Part shown: positions 53,651 to 61,756 of the stretch, in pieces | Layout: every line of letters begins with the position of its first letter | Numbering within the stretch: the stretch's first letter is position 1 | DNA from: Paenibacillus rhizosphaerae | Lineage (GTDB): Bacteria > Bacillota > Bacilli > Paenibacillales > Paenibacillaceae | NCBI RefSeq assembly: GCF_014192015.1 | Contig: NZ_JACHXJ010000002.1 | Span: 1,674,001 to 1,738,000 of the forward strand | DNA: 64,000 nucleotides | Direction: 5' to 3' | Program-made: the position numbers and the translations under genes | The notes under the pieces: generated by a model | The model's input: only the letters and a program-made list of their open reading frames with translations | The model's database searches: none | Told to the model about the DNA's origin: nothing

Positions 53651-53765
53651 TGTCGGGGGACAAGATCATAGACCCATTTAAGTCGCTTTATAAGCGGCTT
53701 TTTTGTTTTATCGGTACAAGTTCTTGACCCGAGTCGAGGACAATTCCTTCCAGTAATTTTAGTCG
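53651..53765 (+). repeat. GACAAGAACAT-box element, degenerate subfamily A
   Basis: TGTCGGGGGACAAGATCATA, hairpin CGCTTTATAAGCGGC with T run, then CGGTACAAGTTCTTGACC and CGAGGACAATTCC. The right arm and later boxes have decayed. It lies 38 bp after the GTPase gene and could serve as its terminator. Confidence 0.75.
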
Positions 53766-53777
53766 AAATATGTCGAG

Positions 53778-53875
53778 AACTAACGGGAAACGATAGCTCA
53801 ATAAAGATAAGAAGCCTGCTGATCACTTTGACCGGCTGGCTTTATTCAACTAACGGGAAGGTTAGTTGAGTATTA
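53778..53875 (+). repeat. box-hairpin-box module (CTAACGGG pair)
   Basis: CTAACGGGAAACGATAGCTC, then AAGCCTGC..GGCTGGCTTTATT as a terminator-like hairpin, then CTAACGGGAAGGTTAGTTGA. It is a near copy of 54667-54762, 890 bp away. Confidence 0.8.
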
Positions 53876-53982
53876 GCGGTTGTTGACCAATCCTTTTTTT
53901 AGCATTAATCTAAATTTAATCCTGATGAAAGTGTGTGAGTTTATGATTGTTATCTATGACATCACAAATCGCGTTATTCGAG

Positions 53983-54025
53983 GCACGGAGGTATAATTGT
54001 TTTTCTTGCAAATTAACTTCCGTGC
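53983..54025 (+). promoter_or_regulatory. inverted repeat before the GNAT gene
   Basis: GCACGGA (53983-53989) and TCCGTGC (54019-54025) are complementary 29 bp apart, around a TATAAT-like sequence (53992). It may be an operator or a leader hairpin. Confidence 0.4.
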
Positions 54026-54052
54026 ACATACCATTACACGGAGGAAAAAACA

Positions 54053-54580
54053 TTGACTAATAATATGATTAGCATTAGGGCAGAAAGATCAACCGACGCG
54101 GAAAGTGTATTTCATCTTCATTACGAAGCATTCGGATCTCGGGAAGATGAATCCAAGATGGCAGAGCGTATCCGTATATCAGAGGGATTTATTCCTGAAC
54201 TTTCACTTATCGCGACTGAAAAAGATGGAAGTTTAATCGGTCATGCTTTATTTAGTAAAGCGGAAGTTATGAATGAAGATCGTCGATACGATGTTATCGT
54301 TCTGGGACCGATTGCAGTTGCACCGAGCCATCAGAGACAGGGAATCGGTGGATCGCTTATCCGTGAAGGGTTGCGACTTTCGGCGGAACATGGATTCTCG
54401 CATGTGTTTCTCATCGGTCACCCGTCGTACTACCCAAAATTCGGATTTGAACCAGCGCGACCACACGGCTTTGATCTAAGGCAATTTGAAGTGCCAGACG
54501 AAGTGTTTATGGTGAACATTCTTTGTCAAGACGCAGAAATTAAAGGTGAGCTACGCTATCCACAAGCTTTTTTCGCATAG
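54053..54580 (+). CDS. GNAT family N-acetyltransferase
   Basis: TTG 54053 fits GGAGG at 8 bp; ATG 54065 is an alternative. The 175-residue protein resembles the YhbS group. It has SIRAERSTDAESVFHLHYEA at the N-terminus, the acetyl-CoA-binding VLGPIAVAPSHQRQGIGGSL (Q/RxxGxG/A) in the middle, and GHPSYYPKFGFEPA typical of this subgroup. Acceptor substrate unknown. Monocistronic between repeat modules. Confidence 0.9.
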   Translation: MTNNMISIRAERSTDAESVFHLHYEAFGSREDESKMAERIRISEGFIPELSLIATEKDGSLIGHALFSKAEVMNEDRRYDVIVLGPIAVAPSHQRQGIGGSLIREGLRLSAEHGFSHVFLIGHPSYYPKFGFEPARPHGFDLRQFEVPDEVFMVNILCQDAEIKGELRYPQAFFA

Positions 54581-54639
54581 TTCCATACTCGTTCCAAGCA
54601 AACGAACATTAAAACACGAAAAGATCGTCCAGAGCAGGC

Positions 54640-54762
54640 TGCCAGTAACATCGGCAGCCTGCTCTGCTAACGGGGAACTATAGCTCAATAAAGACAAAAA
54701 GCCAGCCGATCACTTTGACCGGCTGGCTTTATTCAACTAACGGGCAGATTAACGCAACAAAA
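54640..54762 (+). repeat. GNAT terminator plus box-hairpin-box module
   Basis: AGCAGGCTGCC and GGCAGCCTGCT (54634-54664) form an 11-bp stem after the GNAT gene. From 54667 come CTAACGGGGAACTATAGCTC, the AAGCCAGCCG..CGGCTGGCTT hairpin, and CTAACGGGCAGATTAACGCA. Confidence 0.8.
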
Positions 54763-54823
54763 CTTCCTTCGCACCGTCTTTATATTGATTGCGGTTTTTA
54801 ATAAGAAAAGACGGAGGTTTCTA

Positions 54824-55306
54824 ATGAAAAAGAGATCTTATTCGTCAGTGTTGTTCCTCATTATATTCGCAATTATAGCGGTAAGTTGCGGGAAAATGCC
54901 TTCCGATAAAGAGCCCGAATTGACCACGAAAGTTGAAACCCAAGAATCGTTTGATATAAAAAGTGAAAAAGAGATATTGAATATTAGATTACAATGTACG
55001 GTTGAGTGTAAAAGAATGGTGAAGCCTCCATTCAAAGAAAAGATATTTGAAGATGCTGATGAAATAAAAATCTTTGTAAAGGCTATAAACAATTCCAAAA
55101 AAATCGAGGCAGACCTTGATTACAGTACGTTTTTTCTAATGCACATAACATTTAAAGACGACACTGAAAAGGTATTTGTCTTAAATGTTAACGATGCAGA
55201 AGGAGGAGTTGAATTACTTGTAAAAAACCCAGGTAGCAGTGAAGGTTATTACTCCATCTCTGAAGAACTTCATAAGGAGTTAAGAACACTAATTTATCAT
55301 TCTTGA
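54824..55306 (+). CDS. lipoprotein of unknown function
   Basis: ATG 54824 follows GACGGAGG. The 160-residue protein has a lipoprotein signal (KKRSYSSVLFLIIFAIIAVS then Cys-Gly), giving an N-terminal lipid anchor outside the cell. The mature part is charged, with a region of alternating strands near the C-terminus (FFLMHITFKDDTEKVFVLNV) like YhfM-type small Bacillales lipoproteins. No enzymatic motif. A CTAAAGGGAAACGATAG box follows at 55357. Confidence 0.75.
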   Translation: MKKRSYSSVLFLIIFAIIAVSCGKMPSDKEPELTTKVETQESFDIKSEKEILNIRLQCTVECKRMVKPPFKEKIFEDADEIKIFVKAINNSKKIEADLDYSTFFLMHITFKDDTEKVFVLNVNDAEGGVELLVKNPGSSEGYYSISEELHKELRTLIYHS

Positions 55307-55623
55307 TTACTTTACGTATCACAACAAGGAAGGGACCTATCAAGAACTGCTTGTTACGCTAAAGGGAAACGATAGTTGAATAAAACTTAATGTTGAACAG
55401 GCTTCAACTGCCCAGCACCCTGGTAGGAGCACCTGGACACTGCCGATCGTTATCTTATGAAAAATCCTGTGAATGGATTTTGTACACATGTCTAAGATCC
55501 TAAGCTCTGCCAGATCGCCGGGGATCTTGCTCCTTGTTTGATTTGTATTTGATACCCTTTGGGGTACAACTCGCTTTAATTAAAAAACACCGTTAAAAAA
55601 ACCTTCCTAATGATCTCGATGCC
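55307..55623. other. 317-bp intergenic stretch with one decayed box
   Basis: It contains GCTAAAGGGAAACGATAGTTG (55357), a left-box variant without its partner. Otherwise I see no gene or strong hairpin. Confidence 0.55.
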
Positions 55624-56178
55624 CTATGGTTCATCGATTATGATCGTGATCGTCACCATCTGTTGATGTATGCCCCCGTAGATCAGGGGGATCTGCAGTT
55701 TCATCTCCGGGAGGTCGTGGCGGCCGTGGGGTTCTTTATCGTAAGTATGGGTCAAATGAAATGTGAAATGGGATTCCGAGAAGAGTGTATCTTGTTGAAA
55801 AACAGAATTTATTACATCCTGTTTCTCTCTCGTACGTATCCCCCATAAAACTTCTATTTCGTCTTCTTGATCCTCTTCTTCATTTTGAAATGCCTCTATT
55901 AAAATCTGAAGCCAGTTCTCTTTTGTTAGGCTTTGATCATGAGCGATTTCGTACTCCAGGGATAATAAGCAAGAACGTTGAATTACATTCTCCCGAATAG
56001 ATAATTCGTTCATTCTCTTTAAGGCAGCAATCGGTTGTTTTGAGATGTTTAATTCACCTTGGATAAGTGCGACGAATAAATTATTGTCCATTCGAATATC
56101 GATCACTTTAAACAGATTGCATCGGTTATCGATTAGATAAGCAAAATCTGAATTAGAGAAAGAAAAGCTTTCCGGCAT
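55624..56178 (-). CDS. hypothetical protein, apparently 5'-truncated
   Basis: From ATG 56178 the frame gives 184 residues with no known domain (FAYLIDNRCNLFKVIDIRMD, PEMKLQIPLIYGG), moderately acidic and without signal peptide. No ribosome binding site precedes this ATG. The same frame stays open upstream to 56376 and reads protein-like sequence (APHQYWDIGFRYDDYKENEI). No ATG, GTG or TTG was found there, and it ends against the TetR operator. The true N-terminus seems to have been lost. Family not recognised. Confidence 0.5.
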   Translation of the reverse strand: MPESFSFSNSDFAYLIDNRCNLFKVIDIRMDNNLFVALIQGELNISKQPIAALKRMNELSIRENVIQRSCLLSLEYEIAHDQSLTKENWLQILIEAFQNEEEDQEDEIEVLWGIRTREKQDVINSVFQQDTLFSESHFTFHLTHTYDKEPHGRHDLPEMKLQIPLIYGGIHQQMVTITIIIDEP

Positions 56179-56363
56179 ATCCTCGGCGTCCTGGGCCGGT
56201 TTAACTGTACCTGCAATAATTTTTTTCTTACCGGACCTTACCCTATGGATCTCAATCTCATTCTCTTTATAGTCATCATAACGAAAGCCTATGTCCCAAT
56301 ATTGATGGGGGGCATAGTTGGTGGAGTTGTTTGAATATTGACATGGAGAAAGGAGTGGGGTAA

Positions 56364-56395
56364 CCTCATTATGTACCTATTTGTACATAATGAGG
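56364..56395 (+). promoter_or_regulatory. TetR operator 1 (perfect palindrome)
   Basis: CCTCATTATGTAC (56364-56376), spacer CTATTT, GTACATAATGAGG (56383-56395): a perfect 13-bp inverted repeat ending 7 bp before the TetR start codon. A related site lies before the next gene at 56994. Confidence 0.88.
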
Positions 56396-56402
56396 TGAAG
56401 AG

Positions 56403-56984
56403 ATGGCACGTCCGCGAGAATTTGATGAGAAGAAAGCATTGAATGATGCATTGGAGCTGTTTTGGGAGAAAGGGTACGAGGCTACAACTATTGCAGATTT
56501 AGCGAAAAAGATTGGAATAAATCGCCCGAGCCTGTATTCCGCATATGGAGATAAGCGAGGACTGTTTGTGTTGGCGCTAAACACATATCAGCAAAGATTT
56601 TTAGACAAATTGCAAGATCTATTGAAAAAGAACGGATCGGGTATTCGAGGAATTGAAGCCGTATTCACTCGTTTTATCGAATCAACGAAAAATCCAACAG
56701 CTCAACGTGGTTGCTTCTTCGTCAATTCGATAGCGGAATTGGCAGCGCATGATGAATATATTGCAGCTAGAGGACACGAATTTCAAGAGAAAATATCCAG
56801 CCTTTTTGAAGAAGCCTTAAAGAACGGAAGGAGCACTGGCGATATTCCGCTTCACCTTGACCTTCCGTCTGTATCCCATTTTTTAACGATGGCGTTGGTT
56901 GGATTAAATATAGTTATCAAAACCGCACCGGATGAAAACTTTGTACGAAATAACGTGCGTATCATTTTAAATGCGGTTCGATAA
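56403..56984 (+). CDS. TetR/AcrR family transcriptional regulator
   Basis: The 193-residue repressor has the N-terminal TetR helix-turn-helix (MARPREFDEKKALNDALELF, TIADLAKKIGINRPSLYSAY) and a helical ligand domain (about 60-193) with TAQRGCFFVNSIAEL, typical of the AcrR subgroup with C-terminal domain TetR_C. The ATG follows GAGGTGAAGAG, which overlaps the right arm of the operator. It lies upstream of a metallo-hydrolase whose leader carries a second operator copy, so it likely controls both. Confidence 0.93.
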   Translation: MARPREFDEKKALNDALELFWEKGYEATTIADLAKKIGINRPSLYSAYGDKRGLFVLALNTYQQRFLDKLQDLLKKNGSGIRGIEAVFTRFIESTKNPTAQRGCFFVNSIAELAAHDEYIAARGHEFQEKISSLFEEALKNGRSTGDIPLHLDLPSVSHFLTMALVGLNIVIKTAPDENFVRNNVRIILNAVR

Positions 56985-56993
56985 TTTTGTAAT

Positions 56994-57022
56994 CATTTTG
57001 TACCTATGTGTAAAAAATGAGG
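56994..57022 (+). promoter_or_regulatory. TetR operator 2, imperfect, before the metallo-hydrolase gene
   Basis: CATTTTGTAC, CTATGT, GTAAAAAATGAGG repeats operator 1 with the same 6-bp spacer and the same ends, with three mismatches in the arms. It overlaps the ribosome binding site of the next gene. Confidence 0.75.
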
Positions 57023-57035
57023 AGTGATGAGACGA

Positions 57036-57707
57036 ATGAAATTTAAGCAATTGACTCGCCATGTTTGGGCAGGATACACTTATTGGCCGCTGCCAGTGAT
57101 GGTTTGGATTGTCGAAGATCATGATGGTTTAACCTTAGTGGATGGGGGACTTCCTTCTATGTGGTATCCGATGCGTGAAGCTTTGCGTACCACATTCGGC
57201 GGTCGCCCCATTAATCGTATTCTGCTGACTCATGGTCATAGCGACCATATTGGAATGCTTTATGAGCTGACGGAAGAAATATCCGTAGCGATCATGGCAC
57301 ACGAAATTGAAATTCCATTTCTCTCCGGGGAAAAGTCCTATACAACACTTAGAGAAGGAAGCAAGAATAAGGATATCAAACCATTTCCCAAGAATAAGAT
57401 AGAACCTCTTGAGATGAAGGGCAGTTACGGCGGAATGATCCCCTACCATACTCCTGGACATAGCTTAGGACATGTTGCTTTTTATCATCCGGAAGATCGT
57501 ATATTGCTGGCAGGTGATTTATTTACCGCAATTTTCGGGAAACTTCGTAGACCGATCGAGAAGTTTACCGCAAACATGGAGGAATCCCTTCAAAGCGGAG
57601 CGATTGTCAATAGATTGCAGCCAAAGTTAACGGCCTGCTCTCATTGCGGGGTGGTTAAAGAAGCTTCCCTTCAATATTGTAAATTGGTTAAAGATCAGAC
57701 GAACTAA
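57036..57707 (+). CDS. MBL-fold metallo-hydrolase
   Basis: ATG 57036 gives better spacing from AGGAG than the GTG/ATG at 57024-57027. The 224-residue protein has the metallo-beta-lactamase fold: LTLVDGGLP, the zinc motif LLTHGHSDHIG (HxHxDH, residues 66-71), YHTPGHSLGHVAFY with the third His, and LLAGDLFT with the bridging Asp. This group includes lactonases and glyoxalase II-like hydrolases. It forms a TetR-controlled unit with the gene before it. Substrate unknown. Confidence 0.9.
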   Translation: MKFKQLTRHVWAGYTYWPLPVMVWIVEDHDGLTLVDGGLPSMWYPMREALRTTFGGRPINRILLTHGHSDHIGMLYELTEEISVAIMAHEIEIPFLSGEKSYTTLREGSKNKDIKPFPKNKIEPLEMKGSYGGMIPYHTPGHSLGHVAFYHPEDRILLAGDLFTAIFGKLRRPIEKFTANMEESLQSGAIVNRLQPKLTACSHCGVVKEASLQYCKLVKDQTN

Positions 57708-57772
57708 TCTTCCTTTGCTCCATTACGAAGAGAGGTTGGTCCGTTTGGATCAGCCTTTTCTTCGTTACCGGC

Positions 57773-59201
57773 TTATGATGCCGACTTCTCCATACGCCTT
57801 GGTTTGGGAAGTGAAAAACTTAACAGCAAGCCAGTCAGCGCAATGAATATACCGATGGAAAATACATCTTGAAACGAGTAAGTCCAGGCGTCATTTGTGG
57901 AGGTATTCTCGATTTTCATGTAATTTGTCATTCGGCTGGTCAACATCGTGGAAGAGCCCGCAACGGCGAATGAAACCATGACCTGCTGGGTTGCGCTCGT
58001 TAACGATGTGACACGGCCGACAAGATGTCGGGGAGCCACATCCATCAAATGAGTATTGAGCGGCATTAGCGAGATACCCATGCCCGAACCAAGCAAAACT
58101 AGAGAGAAGACAATCGGATAGAGATTGCTTGTAGACAAATTGGCGAGTAAGAAACTTGCGGCTAACAACAAAGTCATACCGCCGGTCGCCAAAATTCGAA
58201 CTCAATTTATCGAATAACCGTCCTCCGATCGCAACGAACACGGAGGAAGCCAAGCCTTGAGCCAGCATGATGAGCCCCGCTTCGAAAGCGGAGAACCCTT
58301 TGGCGTTCTGCAGATATTGCGGAACCAAAAACGCGGTACCGAATAATGCGAATTGAGCAATCCACTGAACGATAATTCCTTTCGTATAATTAGCAGAAGC
58401 GAAAACTCGGAGCTCAAGGAGTGGATTTTTTCGTCTAAGCTGCAGCAGCGTAAGAAGAATAAGTGAGAGAAGGCCTACTGTCAGGCTAATAATCGTCGAG
58501 GTTGAATTCCATCCGCTCACACTTTCGGAAATCCCGAAACAGATTGCGGCGAAGGCGACTGGTGCGAGAATCATCCCGGCAGTGTCCAGGGAGGCGGCAT
58601 GCTGCCGATTGAGACGAGGGAGCTTCCATATTCCGATGATGAGGCCTGTAATCCCAATAGGGATATTAATCAGAAATATCCAGCTCCACGAGGCATAATC
58701 AACCAGCCATCCGGATAAAGTCGGGCCGAAGGCGGGGGCCAGCAAAATGGGAATTCCCATTAAACCCATAACGGTTCCTGTTTTGCCGGGTGGACTAATC
58801 CGGTAGATCATCGAGAGCGCAACCGGCATAACCATGCCGCCTCCAAGTCCTTGGACGATACGAAATAATACCAGTTGATCCATGCTTACCGACAGTGCGC
58901 ATAAGAGCGAACCTGCCGTGAATAAAGCTGTAGAAGTCAAAAGCACGTTTTTCGAACCCCACCGGTCGGATAGCCAGCCCGTGATCGGAATAACTGCAGC
59001 CTGTGCCAAGGTATAGCCAGTTAATGCCCATTGAGCAGAGCTGAATGAACTATCGAATTCACCAATCAATTCGGTCAGCATGACATTCATCGCCGTACTA
59101 TCCAGGAAAACCATGAAGATACAGATCACTATGGTAGCGAGCGGAGCGATCATTGCTTTTATGGACACGGCTTGCTCAATTTCATGACTATCCAGCGTCA
59201 T
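57773..59201 (-). pseudogene. MFS efflux transporter (DHA2/EmrB-like), one frameshift
   Basis: ATG 59201 follows GGGGATG. The first frame encodes most of a 14-helix DHA2 pump (FLDSTAMNVMLTELIGEF, GWLSDRWGSKNVLL motif A, LFRIVQGLGGGMVMP motif B, AFGPTLSGWLVDYASWSWIF motif C) down to GGRLFDKLSS near 58200. The last about 140 residues (RILATGGMTLLLAASF to the stop at 57773) are read in another frame. A single-base indel near 58199 would restore an intact protein of about 476 residues. It follows the methyltransferase gene on the same strand, probably in one operon. Real decay or sequencing error cannot be told apart. Confidence 0.82.
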
Positions 59202-59229
59202 ATTCGCATCCCCTTTATATTTTAATTGA

Positions 59230-60078
59230 TTATTTATTGCCGTACACAAGAAGAGATTCACACGGCGCCGCGAACCCATTCGGACCTTCGAACGGTTTAA
59301 GTGATTCCAAGATTTCGTCAAGAGCAGCTTTACGTTGCTTCTCAGATAATTGGTTAAGAAGATTTACCATTCCTCCGGAACCCATTGCAATTCGTTCTTC
59401 AAGGAACGTTTTTGCATTCAACGCCCGGTAGACTCGCGGAATCGGTTGTACCTGTACCTCTTGAAAACCGGCAGTTTGAAACAGGGGAATGAGTTTTTTC
59501 GGGCGACCCAAGGAGAAAATGCCTGCCGATTCTAATAAAGTCGAGCTTCGGCCTACGGTACGCAGAAGGATGGACATAGGGACGGAGAACGCCAAGTTTT
59601 GCTCGGGGCTAGACCATACGACGGCCGCAAATCTACCGCCCTTTCGAAGCGCTTTGTAAATACCGGAGAGGGCAAGATCGAGGCGAGCAACAAACATGAG
59701 ACCGTGCTGGCATATGACGGCATCGAACGATTCCGACTCCAAATCCATTTGTTCCGCGTCCATGACTTGAGTCGATATATTCGTCATGCCTTCTTGCTTG
59801 GCCGACTCCGCAGCCGCATTCAACATCGACTCCGAAATGTCGGTCGCCAGCACGAATCCGTTCGTTCCCGCGATGCGCGCAGCGGCAAGACTCTGTTCCC
59901 CCGAACCTGCGGCAATATCAAGTACGCGGCTTCCGGGCTTAATATCGGCTGCTTCAAGCATGCGTCGAGTAGTCTGTCCCATGATATCTTCACGCATGGC
60001 AGCCTGACGTTGCCAGGCAGCTGCAATATGAGGCGACTGCCAAGCAGTGGAATCAGATTCAGATGGTTGATGAGTCAT
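59230..60078 (-). CDS. class I SAM-dependent methyltransferase (UbiE-like)
   Basis: The 282-residue protein has the SAM motif SRVLDIAAGSGEQSLAAARI, acidic LATDISESMLNAAAESAK, and QVMDAEQMDLESESFDAVIC typical of UbiE/COQ5-type enzymes. It includes the segment GLMFVARLDLALSGIYKALR. It is the first gene of a leftward unit with the MFS pump. Its upstream region holds an ACTACA-N4-TGTAGT site like the one before the BlaI gene, so BlaI control is inferred. Possible role: modification of a toxic compound. Confidence 0.87.
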   Translation of the reverse strand: MTHQPSESDSTAWQSPHIAAAWQRQAAMREDIMGQTTRRMLEAADIKPGSRVLDIAAGSGEQSLAAARIAGTNGFVLATDISESMLNAAAESAKQEGMTNISTQVMDAEQMDLESESFDAVICQHGLMFVARLDLALSGIYKALRKGGRFAAVVWSSPEQNLAFSVPMSILLRTVGRSSTLLESAGIFSLGRPKKLIPLFQTAGFQEVQVQPIPRVYRALNAKTFLEERIAMGSGGMVNLLNQLSEKQRKAALDEILESLKPFEGPNGFAAPCESLLVYGNK

Positions 60079-60096
60079 CTTGATACCTCCAATATA

Positions 60097-60146
60097 AAAA
60101 GATCCAACTAATTACTACATTATTGTAGTAGTTAGTTGGATCTTTT
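60097..60146 (-). promoter_or_regulatory. BlaI-type operator within a 23-bp inverted repeat, also terminator-like
   Basis: ACTACA-TTAT-TGTAGT (60114-60129) has exactly the 6+4+6 form of the site at 61450. It is the centre of a larger inverted repeat (60097-60119 with 60124-60146, one wobble) ending in TTTT on either strand. It can therefore stop transcription from the M56 gene and, as DNA, bind the repressor at the methyltransferase promoter. Confidence 0.75.
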
Positions 60147-60177
60147 GTCAAGCCGCTTATTTCGACTTCTTTTCGGG

Positions 60178-61044
60178 TTAGACGACAGGGGATAAAGAGA
60201 GCAGAAGATGAGTAAGAAGAACAAGAATCAGCATCAAGCTAATCGCCGAAACGATCCATTCTTTGATTGGAATCGGCTCGTCCGTAACTTGATTGGACAC
60301 GAGTGCATCGATTCGGGATCCGAGCAAGTCATCGATTCCTGGGGACGTTAAGTCGAGAGGCGGAGTCGCAACTCGAATTTCCGACAGCTTAAATAAACCA
60401 ATCGCCAATGCTTTTTGTCCTGCGCGGCGGACGGCATATTCGTCGGCGGCAAGCTCTTTCTTTAGGAAATACCGGCTCCGTAATCGGCGAAGGACGGGGA
60501 AGAAAAACATGGAGCAGCATATCCCGTGAGAAACCAACATCCGAAGGGGATCCTTTTTCACACAATGATAATACTCATGTTCCATGATCGCGATCAGCTC
60601 CGGTCCATCGATGATTTGAAGGAGCGCCTGGCTGATCATAATTCTCGGACGGATGAAACCGTACGCAAAAGCGATCGGTTCGGCATCCTTTGTAACCAGA
60701 ACTGGAATGTTTTTGGAAGCGGAAAAGGCTTTCACGGCCGAAGGGATGTCTGCAGATAAACGGTACTGAAAAGGCTTCAACGACCGATACGTGTTGCGAA
60801 GGACTTGGATCGCTCTCGCCATAAACAGAAAAACAATGACAAAGATCAGGAACACCAAGACGAAAAAAGTAACGGGAATGCGGCTGTTCGAAAATGAGAA
60901 TCCCGAAAAGCTCGTCATCCTATCGAAGGCAGTATGAACTGCGGCATCGGCGAAAACAACCAGAGCGATCAATAGACCGATGCCAAACAAACCAGCCGGC
61001 AACAGCAGGGTGGAGAACGGATTACTCTTCATTTTCCTCACCAT
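60178..61044 (-). CDS. M56 family (BlaR1/MecR1-like) membrane metallopeptidase without sensor domain
   Basis: This 288-residue membrane protein has four or so helices (about 11-32, 57-78 and near the C-terminus at 262-284) and the zinc-protease motif MEHEYYHCVKKDPL (HExxH, 156-160), with downstream ELAADEYAV. Canonical BlaR1 has an additional extracellular penicillin-binding sensor of about 250 residues; none is present here. The start overlaps the end of the BlaI gene by 23 bp; ATG 61032 is an alternative. It presumably cleaves or triggers loss of BlaI upon an unknown signal. Confidence 0.88.
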   Translation of the reverse strand: MVRKMKSNPFSTLLLPAGLFGIGLLIALVVFADAAVHTAFDRMTSFSGFSFSNSRIPVTFFVLVFLIFVIVFLFMARAIQVLRNTYRSLKPFQYRLSADIPSAVKAFSASKNIPVLVTKDAEPIAFAYGFIRPRIMISQALLQIIDGPELIAIMEHEYYHCVKKDPLRMLVSHGICCSMFFFPVLRRLRSRYFLKKELAADEYAVRRAGQKALAIGLFKLSEIRVATPPLDLTSPGIDDLLGSRIDALVSNQVTDEPIPIKEWIVSAISLMLILVLLTHLLLSLSPVV

Positions 61045-61432
61045 TTTCCAACCGCTCGATTAACGACTTCAATTGCTCCATCTTGCTCGGATTGGAGCTA
61101 ATCTTGCCTACGAACTGGGCGATCGCGGTATCGCCGAAATCATCGAGCACGTTTTGAATGGCCTGCGATGACATCCGCTCCACATATTCCTGCACAGTAA
61201 ACGCTGGAATGTATTTATGCTGCCGTCCGACTTTGACGCGTTCGAGAACTCCCTTTTCGGCCAAGCGGCTCATAATGGTCATGATCGTCGTGTAGGCATA
61301 TTGCTTTTCTTGATTCAGCCGTTCGAGAACATCTTGTACGGCAGCTTCGCTCTGCTCCCAGACAATGCACATGACTTGAAGCTCCAATGGCCCCAACAAT
61401 TTGGATAAAATATCTATCTGATTCTCTTCCAT
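61022..61432 (-). CDS. BlaI/MecI/CopY family repressor
   Basis: The 136-residue protein follows AAAAGGAGGTG. It has the penicillinase-repressor winged helix (LGPLELQVMCIVWEQSEAAV, YAYTTIMTIMSRLAEKGVLE) and a C-terminal dimerisation part with the usual proteolysis region. A perfect ACTACATATATGTAGT palindrome lies 18 bp upstream of its start. It is coupled to the M56 peptidase gene. The same site before the methyltransferase/MFS unit suggests a regulon not containing a beta-lactamase. Confidence 0.93.
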   Translation of the reverse strand: MEENQIDILSKLLGPLELQVMCIVWEQSEAAVQDVLERLNQEKQYAYTTIMTIMSRLAEKGVLERVKVGRQHKYIPAFTVQEYVERMSSQAIQNVLDDFGDTAIAQFVGKISSNPSKMEQLKSLIERLENGEENEE

Positions 61433-61449
61433 CGGAACACCTCCTTTTA

Positions 61450-61465
61450 ACTACATATATGTAGT
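61450..61465 (-). promoter_or_regulatory. BlaI operator (perfect palindrome)
   Basis: ACTACATATATGTAGT is a perfect 16-bp palindrome with the TACA/TGTA core of BlaI/MecI operators, 18 bp from the BlaI start codon. Confidence 0.88.
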
Positions 61466-61473
61466 ATACCTAA

Positions 61474-61692
61474 CAACCGCATATTCACAAACTGCAAGGC
61501 CACTATCTGGATGAAATTCAGCTTCATGTGGTTCCTGTCATGCTCGGACTTGGAACGCGTTTGTTTGAACAGGATCATCCGAACCAACAAGAATGGCAAT
61601 GCGTGACGGTACGGCAATCATCAGACGCGGTGCACCTCCGATATCGTGTAAAACCAACACAAGAGAAAGAGGCAGCGGACATTCAGCGTTGA
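61474..61692 (+). pseudogene. dihydrofolate-reductase-family (RibD C-like) 3' remnant
   Basis: The frame reads GHYLDEIQLHVVPVMLGLGT, RLFEQ and SDAVHLRYRVKPTQEKE before TGA at 61690, the C-terminal strands of bacterial DHFR-like reductases. An in-frame stop lies at 61471 and no start exists. About 70 of about 185 residues remain, cut by the BlaI/M56 segment. Confidence 0.75.
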
Positions 61693-61756
61693 CCTTGCAG
61701 GCGGCAGGGATTATGCTAGAAGCATCTTGCGTAATCTGCTGCAAAGGAAGCTGCTT

